Shown piece after piece: positions 8,418 through 15,851 of a stretch of 45,213 nt of DNA. The translations under genes and the position numbers were made by a program. Position 1 is the stretch's first letter. The number at the start of each line of letters is the position of its first letter. Origin of the DNA: JBFKAV01 sp041621405 (GTDB lineage: Bacteria; Pseudomonadota; Alphaproteobacteria; Rhodobacterales; Rhodobacteraceae); contig JBFKAV010000009.1 of NCBI GenBank assembly GCA_041621405.1, positions 1-45,213 on the forward strand, given 5' to 3'. The notes under the pieces are model-generated. The model made no database searches. It worked only from the letters and a program-made list of their open reading frames with translations, and was not told the DNA's origin.

Positions 8418-8426
8418 TCCGAAGGC

Positions 8427-8452
8427 GAAGGCGCGCCCGAAGGCGCGCCTTC
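8427..8452 (+). terminator. Hairpin terminator after the TRAP operon
   Basis: A perfect 11-bp stem (GAAGGCGCGCC at 8427-8437 with its complement at 8442-8452) has a CGAA tetraloop. AACGGGGTTTT follows on the plus strand. It lies ten bases after the dctM stop and before the convergent bpt gene. Confidence 0.6.
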
Positions 8453-8519
8453 AACGGGGTTTTCCTCTCGCCTGCGCCCCTGCGGGGCTTCGGCTCGGGC
8501 CACGGCCGGGACTTGGGCG

Positions 8520-9356
8520 TCAGACCTTGGTGGGACGGGTGTCGGGAAGCGTGATCCGGGCCACCTGCTCGGCGATCGGGTCGACCGAGAGCGGGTGGGT
8601 GACGCCGGTATGGCTTTCGGGGTCGCCGATCTCCTGCCAGCGGCCGCCCTTGTAGATCTCGAGCGCCGAGAACCGGGCCTTGTAGCCCATCTTCGCCGAG
8701 CCTGGCACCCAGTAGCCGAGATAGACGTAAGGCAGCCCGGCCGACCGCGCGATCTCGACGTGGTCGAGGATGATGTAGGTGCCCAAGCTGTCCTTCTCGC
8801 GGTCGGGATCGTAGAACGAGTAGACCATCGACACCCCGTCCTCGAGCACGTCGGTCAGGCAGACCGCGGCGAGCGGGCGGCGGCGCGAGCCCGCAGGCGG
8901 ATCGGCTGTGTATTCCACCACCCGGCTCTTCACCGGCGTCTCCTCGATCATCGCGGCGAATTCGAAGATGTCCATGTCGGCCATGCCGCCATCGGCGTGG
9001 CGGCTGTCGAGGTAGCGGCGGAAGAGCGCGTACTGCTCCTCGGTCGCCCAGGGCGAGGTGGCCTCGCGGCGCAGCGTGCCGTTGCGCCTCACGGCGCGGC
9101 GCTGGCTGCGCGAGGGCTGGAAGTCGGCCACCCGGATCCGCGCCGAAAGGCAGGCCTGGCAATCGGCGCAGGAGGGCCGGTAGAGCACGTTCTGCGAGCG
9201 GCGGAAGCCCTGGGTCGAGAGCGCGTCGTTGAGCTTCTCGGAATATTCCCCCTGCAGCGCGGTGAACAGCTTCCGCTCCATCCGGCCCGGAAGGTAGGGG
9301 CAAGGCTGCGGCGCCGTCACGTAGAACTGGGGCGCAATGGGGAGCGTGTGGCGCAT
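8520..9356 (-). CDS. bpt: Aspartate/glutamate leucyltransferase (leucyl-tRNA:protein transferase, ATE1-like)
   Basis: Bpt adds Leu from leucyl-tRNA to proteins with N-terminal Asp or Glu and so marks them for the N-degron (ClpS/ClpAP) pathway. The 278-residue product has the family N-terminus CPYLPGRMERKLFTAL, and then YRPSCADCQACLSARI with Cys63, Cys66 and Cys69. Later motifs include GVSMVYSFYDPDREKDSLGTY, near the transferase active region, and YVYLGYWVPGSAKMGYKARF. Length and motif order match Bpt and not the longer eukaryotic ATE1. A candidate promoter lies upstream on the minus strand: TTCACA (9417-9422), 18 bases, TAGCGT (9393-9398). Confidence 0.93.
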   Translation of the reverse strand: MRHTLPIAPQFYVTAPQPCPYLPGRMERKLFTALQGEYSEKLNDALSTQGFRRSQNVLYRPSCADCQACLSARIRVADFQPSRSQRRAVRRNGTLRREATSPWATEEQYALFRRYLDSRHADGGMADMDIFEFAAMIEETPVKSRVVEYTADPPAGSRRRPLAAVCLTDVLEDGVSMVYSFYDPDREKDSLGTYIILDHVEIARSAGLPYVYLGYWVPGSAKMGYKARFSALEIYKGGRWQEIGDPESHTGVTHPLSVDPIAEQVARITLPDTRPTKV

Positions 9357-9392
9357 TTCGCGTGGCGTCTCGGCTGGCCGTTGATACAGAAG

Positions 9393-9422
9393 ACGCTAGC
9401 AAAGGCCGCGGGGCTCTGTGAA
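9393..9422 (-). promoter_or_regulatory. Predicted bpt promoter
   Basis: TTCACA (9417-9422) and TAGCGT (9393-9398) on the minus strand are 18 bases apart, giving a predicted start near 9386. A GGGGCT/AGCCCC inverted repeat overlaps the -35 region and may also end transcription from the RDD gene upstream. Confidence 0.4.
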
Positions 9423-9441
9423 GCCCCTTGATCGGAAATGG

Positions 9442-9879
9442 CTAATGCGCGGCCGCCCGGTTGATCGCCACCGAGCCGAGCAGGTGGTCGGCTAGGCTCT
9501 GGTGGCGCTCGGAGATCAGGATCAGCGCCACCGACAGCGCCTGCAGCAGGAAGGTGCCCATCGCGAATGTGTAGATCAGCGTGTGCAGGAGCGCGGTTCC
9601 GGTGCCGAACCGGTGGCCGAGGCGGTCGCGGAACTCGATCGCGACGAGCCGCATCCCCCAGGTGGACGAGCCCGAGGCGAGCGTCACCCAGCGGTAGAGG
9701 AAGCCCAGCGCGAGCCAGAGCAGCGGGAAGAAGAATAGGCCCAGGAAGGCGGTGAACGGCAGCACCAGGAGGCAGAGGAGGAAGATCAGCACAGCGTCGA
9801 CCGCCCAGGCGAAGAAGCGCTTGAGCGGCAGGTCGGCGTAGAAGTCCGATTGCGTGACCGGATCGGGAAGCGCGGTCAT
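9442..9879 (-). CDS. RDD family membrane protein
   Basis: This 145-residue protein has three or four hydrophobic segments (about residues 22-45, 48-62 and 103-125) and matches the RDD fold. Its family landmarks are KRFFAWAVDAVLIF (an Arg and Asp of the RDD signature), STWGMRLVAIEFRD and HQSLADHLLGS near the C-terminus. RDD proteins are small inner-membrane proteins whose biochemical role is mostly undefined; some have been proposed as ion exchangers. The ATG at 9879 follows a good AAGGAGA site. A terminator-like hairpin lies only 20 bases before the start, separating it from the DUF2852 gene upstream. Confidence 0.85.
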   Translation of the reverse strand: MTALPDPVTQSDFYADLPLKRFFAWAVDAVLIFLLCLLVLPFTAFLGLFFFPLLWLALGFLYRWVTLASGSSTWGMRLVAIEFRDRLGHRFGTGTALLHTLIYTFAMGTFLLQALSVALILISERHQSLADHLLGSVAINRAAAH

Positions 9880-9898
9880 TCTCGTCTCCTTGAGGTGG

Positions 9899-9935
9899 AA
9901 AACCCGGGCGCCGCGGGAGGGTGCGGGCGCCCGGG
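9899..9935 (-). terminator. Intrinsic terminator between the DUF2852 and RDD genes
   Basis: On the minus strand a perfect 10-bp CCCGGGCGCC stem (arms 9926-9935 and 9903-9912, loop 13 nt) is followed directly by TTTT (9899-9902). It ends the DUF2852 transcript, or lets only part of transcription through into the RDD gene. Confidence 0.65.
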
Positions 9936-9947
9936 CCGGGGGGCGGG

Positions 9948-10400
9948 TCAGGCCTTCGGGGCCTCGTCCTCGCCTTCGCCATGGCCGGCGTCGGCCATTT
10001 CGCGGGCGGCGCGGGCGCGGTCTTCCATGAACTGGTCGAACTCGGCCTTGTCCTTGGCTTCGCGCAGTCGCTTGAGGAAGTCCTCGAAGGCCTCCTGCTC
10101 CTGCTCGAGACGACGCAGCGTCTCGGCCTTGTAGGCGTCGAAGGCGGTGTTGCCCGAGGACTTGATGCCGTGGGCGTGGCGGTAGTGGTGGGCGCGGCGT
10201 GCGCCGCAGGCTCCGTTGAACATGCGCTTGCTCCAGATCATGTAGGCCAGAATGGCGAGGCCGATCGGCCAGAACAGGATGAAGCCGAGGACCATGGCGG
10301 CGATCCAGGCGCCTTTGCCGCGGTCGTCGAGCCAGGCTTCGGCGCGCGTGAACCAGTTCGGGCGCGGCGCGGCGTAGCTTTCGGTCGTGGAGGTCATCAA
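9948..10400 (-). CDS. DUF2852 domain protein
   Basis: This 150-residue small membrane-anchored protein has one membrane span near residues 31-55 (GAWIAAMVLGFILFWPIGLAI). It is preceded by an amphipathic segment with NWFTRAEAWLDDRGKG. The C-terminal half is highly charged and probably coiled coil (residues 87-140, rich in Glu, Lys and Arg). The layout and the sequence IWSKRMFNG match DUF2852 proteins of alphaproteobacteria, whose function is unknown. The start at 10400 (MM) or 10397 cannot be separated. Upstream are inverted TTCACATTG copies flanking a possible promoter. Confidence 0.8.
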   Translation of the reverse strand: MMTSTTESYAAPRPNWFTRAEAWLDDRGKGAWIAAMVLGFILFWPIGLAILAYMIWSKRMFNGACGARRAHHYRHAHGIKSSGNTAFDAYKAETLRRLEQEQEAFEDFLKRLREAKDKAEFDQFMEDRARAAREMADAGHGEGEDEAPKA

Positions 10401-10421
10401 GGTGCTCCGGTTGCGTTACGG

Positions 10422-10491
10422 TTTCATGTGAATGGTCTTCACATTGACCAAGATTGGGAGTGGCGGGGCTCCGGTCAAGAGGCAATGTGAA
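10422..10491. repeat. TTCACATTG inverted repeat pair upstream of the DUF2852 gene
   Basis: TTCACATTG at 10438-10446 is repeated in inverse orientation at 10483-10491. A related TTCATGTGAA palindrome sits at 10423-10432. The arms flank TTGACC (minus strand, 10473-10478), a candidate -35. An operator is possible, but no known regulator consensus was recognised. Confidence 0.4.
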
Positions 10492-10519
10492 ACTTTTTTA
10501 CATCCCACTGATGGGCGCG

Positions 10520-10990
10520 CTAATCCGTAAATCGCGCGAGCCTGGCGCCGGTGGCGCGGAGGAGTTCCCCCGGCGCCGCGGCAAATATATGGCGCGGGGT
10601 GCCGGCCGCGGCCCAGACCTCCTCGAACGCCATCAGCCTCGGGTCGAACCAGGCGGGGATCGGCGAAAGGTGACCCAAGGGCGCGACACCGCCGATGGCG
10701 AAGCCGGTCTCGGCGCGAACCAGGTCGGCATCGGCCCGGCCGAGCGTCTCGCCGGCGAGCGCCGAGGCCCGCTCGGGCGAAACCCGGTTGCCGCCGGCGG
10801 TGAGGAAGAGCCGGACATGGCCGCTTTCCCGCCCCTGGAAGACGATCGACTTCACGATCTGGTCGAGCTCGCAGCGAGCCGCGGCCGCCGCCTCGGCGGC
10901 GGTGCGAGTCTCGCCCGGCATCTCGAAGACGCGGGCGTCGATGCCGGCCTCGGCGAGGGCGGCCTTCACGCGGGCGAGGCTCTTGCTCAT
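10520..10990 (-). CDS. YbaK/EbsC-type aminoacyl-tRNA deacylase
   Basis: The 156-residue protein has the YbaK/ProX fold. This family hydrolyses mischarged aminoacyl-tRNAs (Cys-tRNAPro, Ala-tRNAPro and others). Visible landmarks are the N-terminal helix SKSLARVKAALAEAGID, TAAEAAAAARCELDQIVKSIVF with the conserved Lys, and VRLFLTAGGNRVS. Near the C-terminus are GFAIGGVAPLGH, the Gly-rich editing-site loop, and FAAAPGELLRAT. The exact tRNA specificity cannot be read from sequence. It is a single-gene unit, separated from neighbours by about 100 bases on either side. Confidence 0.85.
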   Translation of the reverse strand: MSKSLARVKAALAEAGIDARVFEMPGETRTAAEAAAAARCELDQIVKSIVFQGRESGHVRLFLTAGGNRVSPERASALAGETLGRADADLVRAETGFAIGGVAPLGHLSPIPAWFDPRLMAFEEVWAAAGTPRHIFAAAPGELLRATGARLARFTD

Positions 10991-11092
10991 CGGGTGCTCC
11001 GGGACAGCATCATACTTCGGGCGGAAATATTCGAACGGCCCTGTCTCGGGTCCGCGTCAGTCCGCTTTGAGCCCAAAGCGGGAGCATAAGAT

Positions 11093-11878
11093 CTACAACT
11101 CGATCAACGAGCCCGAACCGGGTCGGTCGTAGCCAAATTCCGTCTGAAGTCGGGCCTGAATGTCGAAGGAGACACAATGCACAGGCAATAGCCGCGGGAT
11201 TTTCTCAGACCTGAACCATTCAATCGTCTCGTCCACGGCGGGCTTCTCGGGATGAACCAGATGGAACTCACCAATGACGGCATGAAGTGATTGACCTGTG
11301 ACGTACTTGGCGTGTGTGCAGATGTTGCAAATCCTGCTGTGTGAGCAACCAGTTACAACTACGCAGCCCTTTTCGGTTCGAAACGCCAGCGCGGTGTCAT
11401 CAGGCATGGGATCTTCGTAGTAATACCCGCGCTCAAACGGAACGACCCGTGGGATTTCCCCAAGGAAGAATGCGCCGGGCGCGAACTCATGAGGTTCCGT
11501 CGCCTCAACGAGCTCAAAATCTGACCGGATCTTATGCTCTATCTCGTCATACTTGTGAGGAAGGTGACGATCAGGCAACTCGATAAATGGGTCCAGCATA
11601 GCCAATAGGGCGCGTGGGTGGACGATCAGCCTTCTTTTGTCCGAGAATGGATGGAACAGCAGGCCTCGAGAATGGTCACTGTGGAAATGGGAAAGGGCAA
11701 TGACATCCGCCGAGGCCAGATCGATCTTTGCGGTCTCGGCATTTCGGCACCACACGTCCGACCAGCCAGTATCAAAGATTATCTTCGTCTCCTTGTAGTC
11801 AATCCAAGCCGAAAACCCCCATTCGGCGAGCCAGCACAGGTCCGATACCAAGTTCTCGTTCAGCAATCTGATTTTCAT
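11093..11878 (-). CDS. Metallo-beta-lactamase-fold hydrolase (COG1237-like), compositionally foreign
   Basis: The 261-residue protein has the metal site HFHSDH (residues 64-69). The preceding sequence, FDTGWSDVWCRNAETAKIDLASADVIALSH, is typical of the COG1237 branch (DHPP-synthase-like proteins). VVTGCSHSRICNICTHAK and the C-terminal PVHCVSF supply further metal ligands. The ATG at 11878 follows GAGGGGGGAAGC. The gene is visibly AT-richer than everything around it, with about half GC and frequent AAA, TTT, GAA and ATT codons. The anomaly ends at the gene borders, suggesting recent acquisition. No transposase or repeat is seen beside it. The substrate is unknown; annotation as an antibiotic beta-lactamase would not be justified. 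Confidence 0.85.
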   Translation of the reverse strand: MKIRLLNENLVSDLCWLAEWGFSAWIDYKETKIIFDTGWSDVWCRNAETAKIDLASADVIALSHFHSDHSRGLLFHPFSDKRRLIVHPRALLAMLDPFIELPDRHLPHKYDEIEHKIRSDFELVEATEPHEFAPGAFFLGEIPRVVPFERGYYYEDPMPDDTALAFRTEKGCVVVTGCSHSRICNICTHAKYVTGQSLHAVIGEFHLVHPEKPAVDETIEWFRSEKIPRLLPVHCVSFDIQARLQTEFGYDRPGSGSLIEL

Positions 11879-12014
11879 GCTTCCCCCCTCGCGTTCCGTC
11901 CCTAGGGCCAGCTTACCTCGATTTGGAAGAATTTCGGAGATCTTGGGAAGGACTGCTATGTCCCGCAAATCAGGCAACCGCCGTATCGCAACATGGCCTG
12001 GAGAACAACGAAGA

Positions 12015-12956
12015 TCACAACCGCGCCAGGCGCTCGGTCAGCAGGCCGAAGAACCCCTCGGCATCGACGTCGCGCATGAATTGCGCGTTGGGTTCGCGCC
12101 CCGAGACCCGCCACCAGTCGGCCACCGTCATGCCGGTGGTGTAGCGGCCTTCGGTCTCGATCACCACGTTGATGTGGCGGCCGGAGAAGAGCTCGGGCGC
12201 GAGCAGGTAGGCGATGACGCAGGGGTCGTGCAGGGGCGCGCCGAGGGCGCCGTACTTCTCCTTGTCGAAGCGTTCGAAGAAGTCGGTCCAGCCGGCGACG
12301 GCCAGGCCCACAGGCGTGCCGAGGCCGCGGAACGCCTCGACCCGGTCGCGGGTGGTGAGCGCCTTGTGGGTGAGGTCGAGCGGCATGACGGTGAGCTTGA
12401 CGCCGGAACGGAACACGATGTCGGCGGCCTCGGGGTCGACGAAGACGTTGAACTCGGCCGAGGGCGTGATGTTGCCGACCTCGAAATAGGCGCCGCCCAT
12501 CATCACGATCTCGGCCAGGCGGGGGACGATATCGGGGGCGCGGGCGAAGGCGGTGGCGACGTTGGTCAAGGGTCCGAGCGGGCAGAGCGTGACGCTGCCC
12601 GGCGGCTCGGCGCGCAGCGTCTCGATCAAGAAGTCGACGGCGTGGGCCTCGGCGAGGGGCATCGTCGGCTCCGGCAGATCGGCGCCGTCGAGCCCGGTCT
12701 TGCCGTGCACGTGCTCGGCGGTGACCAGGGGGCGCCGCAGCGGCGCGTCGCAGCCGGCGAAGACCGGGACCTCGCGCCGCCCGGCGAGCTCGCAGACCAC
12801 GCGGGCGTTCCTCTGGGTGAGGGCGAGCGGCACGTTGCCGGCCACAGCGGTGATGCCGAGAAGCTCGATCTCCGCGGGGCTGGCCAGCGCCAGCAGGATC
12901 GCCACGGCGTCGTCCTGGCCGGGATCGGTATCGATGATCGCCTTGCGTCGGCGCAT
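12015..12956 (-). CDS. Nucleoside hydrolase (IunH/Rih-like)
   Basis: This enzyme hydrolyses the N-glycosidic bond of ribonucleosides for purine or pyrimidine salvage. The 313-residue product begins with the diagnostic Ca-binding motif IIDTDPGQDDAVAIL (Asp9, Asp11, Asp15, Asp16). GNVPLALTQRNA, CPLGPLTNVA, VMMGGAYFEVGNITPSAEFNVFVDPEAA and LHDPCVIAYLL, which carries the late Asp ligand, follow in family order. Length is normal. The base preference cannot be told. No transport genes for nucleosides are adjacent. Confidence 0.92.
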   Translation of the reverse strand: MRRRKAIIDTDPGQDDAVAILLALASPAEIELLGITAVAGNVPLALTQRNARVVCELAGRREVPVFAGCDAPLRRPLVTAEHVHGKTGLDGADLPEPTMPLAEAHAVDFLIETLRAEPPGSVTLCPLGPLTNVATAFARAPDIVPRLAEIVMMGGAYFEVGNITPSAEFNVFVDPEAADIVFRSGVKLTVMPLDLTHKALTTRDRVEAFRGLGTPVGLAVAGWTDFFERFDKEKYGALGAPLHDPCVIAYLLAPELFSGRHINVVIETEGRYTTGMTVADWWRVSGREPNAQFMRDVDAEGFFGLLTERLARL

Positions 12957-13033
12957 GGGCGCGTCTCCCGGGGGCAGGGGGCATTTTCCAGAGACACCGT
13001 TAACCCGAGCATGTTAGAGGAAAAAACAGATTC

Positions 13034-13055
13034 GGCCACGAACGGGGCCGTGGCC
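13034..13055 (+). promoter_or_regulatory. Hairpin in the 5' region of the lipoprotein gene
   Basis: GGCCACG (13034-13040) pairs with CGTGGCC (13049-13055) around an 8-nt loop, 30 bases before the lipoprotein start and upstream of its AAGGAAAGGG ribosome site. A regulatory role is speculative. Confidence 0.3.
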
Positions 13056-13085
13056 AATTCGGACTTTCAAGGAAAGGGATCAGGC

Positions 13086-13700
13086 ATGGGCCGTCTCACG
13101 AAGATCGGAGCGTTCCTCGCGCTTGCACTGGTGGTTGCCGGTTGCGCGGGGACCTACCGCACCCATTACGACAGCCAGATCGACCCGGCGGTGTCGCGCA
13201 GCTGGCGGGTCAGCAACGTGGCCGTGGTGGTGCCGGAGACGCTGAGCGTGTCGGAAGAGGCCACGCTGGTGCCGAACGCCGACATCGTCTGGCGCGAGGA
13301 CCCCGAGGGCGACCGCCGCGCGCAGGTGGCGACGATCATGCGCGAGGCGGTGCAGCGCGGCGCCTCGGGCCTGCGGGGGCGGCGTGCGGTCGTGCTGCAG
13401 ATCCAGGTCACCCGGTTCCATGCTCTGACCTTCGAGGCCGAGAAGCGGCTGTCGAACTCGGGCGTGCACAACATCGACTTCTTCGCTACCGTGCGCGATG
13501 CGCGCTCGGGCGCGGTGCTGGCGGGGCCCGAGTTCATCGAGGCGGCGACGCCGGCCTTCTCGGGGCAGCAGGCGGTCGACGCGCGGGCGCGCGGGCTGAC
13601 CCAGAAAAGGGTGATCTCCGACCACGTGGCGGCTACCATCGCCGGCTGGCTCGGCATCGGCGCCGACAACCGGGGCGAGTTCACCCGGCTGGGCGACTGA
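13086..13700 (+). CDS. Putative outer-membrane lipoprotein, DUF6778-like
   Basis: The 204-residue protein has an N-terminal lipoprotein signal, MGRLTKIGAFLALALVVAGCAG, with the lipobox VAGC placing the modified Cys at about residue 19. The mature part has alternating hydrophobic and charged segments and a long region about a mixed alpha/beta domain. It closely resembles small Rhodobacterales lipoproteins grouped as DUF6778. Function is unknown. The start at 13086 is chosen because of the signal peptide and AAGGAAAGGG upstream. An in-frame ATG at 13011 would add 25 polar residues in front of the signal and is unlikely. Confidence 0.75.
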   Translation: MGRLTKIGAFLALALVVAGCAGTYRTHYDSQIDPAVSRSWRVSNVAVVVPETLSVSEEATLVPNADIVWREDPEGDRRAQVATIMREAVQRGASGLRGRRAVVLQIQVTRFHALTFEAEKRLSNSGVHNIDFFATVRDARSGAVLAGPEFIEAATPAFSGQQAVDARARGLTQKRVISDHVAATIAGWLGIGADNRGEFTRLGD

Positions 13701-13716
13701 CGCCCGACGCCCGGAA

Positions 13717-14892
13717 TCAGCCCCGGGCGCGGGCCTCCGCGAAGGCGGCGAGGCGGTAGATCGCCTCGTCGAAGGCCGCGTCGGGGATCGTCATCGCCAC
13801 GCGGACATGGCCGGCAGCGGCGGCGCCGAAGCTCTCGCCCGGCATCACCGCGATCCTCTCCTCGTCGAGCAGCGCCTCGGCAAAGGCGTTGCCCGAGAGC
13901 CCGGTCGCGCGGATGTCGAGCATCAGGTACATCGCCCCCTGCGGCGGCACCGCGCGGAGCCCGTTCAGGCCGGCGAGCCGCGCGAGCGCGATCTCGCGGC
14001 GGCGGCGGAAGGGTTCGGCGATCTTCGCCTCGAACGCCGGCCCGAGGCCGAGCGCGTGGAGCGCCGCGTCCTGGATGAAGGGCGACACGCCGTAAGTGGT
14101 GTTGGTGGCGAGCGTCGTGATCGCCGCGGCCACATCCTCGGGCGCGATCACCCAGCCGAGCCGCGAGCCGGTCATCGCGTGGCCCTTCGACATCGAGCCG
14201 ACGACCAGGGTGCGCTCGGCCATCCCCGGCAGCGCCCGGGGCGAGACGTGGCGGCCGTCCCATACCTGCGAATCGTAGACCTCGTCGGAGATGACCCAGA
14301 GGTCGTGCACGGCGGCGGCGCGGGCAATGCCCTCCAGCGTCGCCCGTGAATAGACCGTGCCGGTGGGGTTGTTCGGCGTGTTGACGAGGAGCGTGCGCAC
14401 GCCCGGCGCAAGGGCGGCGATCGCGCCCTCGGTCGGGGCGAAGGCATCCTCCGGCCGGGTCGGCACCGGCACCGCCACCGCGCCGGTGGCGCGGATCGTG
14501 CCGGGATAGGTGGCGTAGTAGGGGTCGCAGAACAGCGCCCGGTCGCCGGCGTCGAGGAGCGCCATGTGGGCCGCGAAGAGCGCGGCCTGGCCGCCGGGGG
14601 TGACGACGACGTTGCGCCAGCTGGTCGGCGCCCCGGTCATCGCCTCGGCGCGGGCGGCGATCGCCTCACGCAGCGCCGGCAGCCCGGGGCCGAAGGCGTA
14701 GCCGGTATTGCCGGCCATGGCGCTGCCGTGCATCGCCTTCAGGATCACCGGGTCGGTGCGGATGTCATGCTCGCCGATGGTGAGGTTCAGCACCCGCTCG
14801 CCCGCCGCCACCATGTCGCGGGTGCGGTAGTAGAGCTCCCAGCCGTCGCTGGCGCCTTGGGTGATGTGGGCGATGCGCTGCGCGAGTCTCAT
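13717..14892 (-). CDS. Pyridoxal-phosphate aminotransferase, class I/II
   Basis: This is a fold-type I PLP enzyme of 391 residues. The Schiff-base Lys is K236 in GSMSKGHAMTGSRLGW, with the phosphate-binding Arg244. NTPNNPTG lies at 171-178, and Asp203 and Tyr206 in ISDEVYDS contact the cofactor. The N-terminal region, LNLTIGEHDIRTDPVI...GNTGYAFGPGLPALREAI, is like aspartate/kynurenine-type aminotransferases. The ATG at 14892 has a perfect GGAGGAG ribosome site. The substrate cannot be told from sequence. It is convergent with the lipoprotein gene, with 16 bases between stops. Confidence 0.9.
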   Translation of the reverse strand: MRLAQRIAHITQGASDGWELYYRTRDMVAAGERVLNLTIGEHDIRTDPVILKAMHGSAMAGNTGYAFGPGLPALREAIAARAEAMTGAPTSWRNVVVTPGGQAALFAAHMALLDAGDRALFCDPYYATYPGTIRATGAVAVPVPTRPEDAFAPTEGAIAALAPGVRTLLVNTPNNPTGTVYSRATLEGIARAAAVHDLWVISDEVYDSQVWDGRHVSPRALPGMAERTLVVGSMSKGHAMTGSRLGWVIAPEDVAAAITTLATNTTYGVSPFIQDAALHALGLGPAFEAKIAEPFRRRREIALARLAGLNGLRAVPPQGAMYLMLDIRATGLSGNAFAEALLDEERIAVMPGESFGAAAAGHVRVAMTIPDAAFDEAIYRLAAFAEARARG

Positions 14893-14934
14893 GGCTCCTC
14901 CGGCGGCGGAAGCGAGCACGATTCCGGGCGGTCT

Positions 14935-15396
14935 TCAAGACGGTCCGGCCGGGCCGTCGCCGATCAGGTAGCGCGGCCCCGGCCCCCTGGCCCTGGCGCG
15001 GTCGCCGGGATTGTGGAGCCGGCAGGCGGCGAGCGAGAGGCAGCCGCAGCCGATGCAGCCGTCGAGCCGGTCGCGGAGCCGGGTCATGGTGGCGATGCGG
15101 GCGTCGAGCGTCGCGCGGAAGCTGCGGGCGATGCGCGCCCAGTCGGCCTTGCTCGGGGCGCGGCCCTCGGGCAATTTGTCGAGCTGGGCGCGGATCTCGG
15201 CGAGCGCGAAGCCGAGGTCCTGCGCGATCATCACGAAGGACAGCCGCCGGATATCGCTGCGGTCGAAGCGGCGCTGGCCGCCGGCATTGCGGGGCGGCCT
15301 GACCAGGCCCTCGGCCTCGTAGTGCCGGATCGCCGAGACCGAAAGCCCGGTGCGGTCGGCCACCTCGCCGATGGAAAGCCCGCCGGAACGCGCCAT
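14935..15396 (-). CDS. soxR: Redox-sensitive transcriptional activator SoxR (MerR family, 2Fe-2S)
   Basis: SoxR senses redox-cycling compounds through oxidation of a [2Fe-2S] cluster and activates promoters with long spacers. The 153-residue protein has the MerR helix-turn-helix (LSIGEVADRTGLSVSAIRHYEAEGLV, residues 7-32) and a dimerisation helix. The cluster motif is C-x2-C-x-C-x5-C at Cys114, 117, 119 and 125 (CIGCGCLSLAAC). The spacing equals that of the Escherichia coli protein. The ATG at 15396 follows AAGGAGG. The gene is divergent from a VOC-family gene, and a near-consensus SoxR box lies between them. No soxS is present, as is usual outside enterics. Confidence 0.96.
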   Translation of the reverse strand: MARSGGLSIGEVADRTGLSVSAIRHYEAEGLVRPPRNAGGQRRFDRSDIRRLSFVMIAQDLGFALAEIRAQLDKLPEGRAPSKADWARIARSFRATLDARIATMTRLRDRLDGCIGCGCLSLAACRLHNPGDRARARGPGPRYLIGDGPAGPS

Positions 15397-15406
15397 GGCA
15401 ACCTCC

Positions 15407-15437
15407 TTGACTTCAAGTGAACTTGAGGAATTAGAGT
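15407..15437 (+). promoter_or_regulatory. SoxR box in a 19-bp-spacer promoter
   Basis: CTTCAAGTGAACTTGAGG (15411-15428) matches 16 of 18 positions of the classical box CCTCAAGTTAACTTGAGG. The core is a perfect dyad TCAAGT/ACTTGA. It lies between TTGACT (15407-15412) and TAGAGT (15432-15437), 19 bases apart, the abnormal spacing that MerR-type activators correct. It reads toward the VOC gene and may also regulate soxR. Confidence 0.85.
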
Positions 15438-15467
15438 TGATTCGTCAAAGAAAAGGTGGAGGAAGCC

Positions 15468-15851
15468 ATGAGTGCCCTACTGGAACACGTGAACCTGACC
15501 GTGGGTGACGCCAAGGGAATGGCCGAGGCGCTCGGGCGGCTCTTCGGCTGGCGCGTGCGCTGGCAGGGCGCGGTGATGGGCTATGCCAATTCGGTCCATG
15601 TCGGGACAGACGATTCTTACGTCGCGCTGCATGCGCCGGCCCAGCGTCCCGCGCCCGCCGCTGGCGGGCGCTATGCCAGGCAAGGAGCGCTGAACCATAT
15701 CGGCGTGGTAGTCGACGACCTCGACGCCGCCGAGGCGCGGGTGACGGCGGAGGGGTTCCGCCCGCATGGCCACGCCGATTAGGAACCGGGCCGGCGGTTC
15801 TACTTCGACGGGCCGGAGGGCGTGGAATTCGAGGTGGTGAGCTACGACTGA
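15468..15851 (+). pseudogene. VOC (glyoxalase-fold) protein gene interrupted by in-frame TAG
   Basis: The frame opens at the ATG at 15468, with GGTGGAGGAAG upstream, and encodes a single-domain VOC protein: LLEHVNLTVGDAKGMAEALGRLFGW...GALNHIGVVVDDLDAAEARVTAEGFRP. A TAG at 15780-15782 (codon 105) stops it. The same frame continues with EPGRRFYFDGPEGVEFEVVSYD to TGA at 15849-15851, which is exactly the conserved VOC C-terminal strand including the final metal-ligand Glu. The TAG stands where related proteins often have Tyr, so a one-base change of TAC or TAT explains it. It could be a genuine nonsense mutation, a sequencing error or suppressed in vivo. A SoxR box lies in its promoter. Confidence 0.8.

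Noticed and set aside
11093..11878. Antibiotic-resistance beta-lactamase
   Set aside because: The HxHxDH fold is shared by many hydrolases. The surrounding motifs fit COG1237 and the N-terminus has no secretion signal.
15780..15782. Amber codon as a site for pyrrolysine or programmed read-through
   Set aside because: VOC proteins are not known to use pyrrolysine, no stem-loop typical of read-through was seen after the codon, and a point mutation is simpler.
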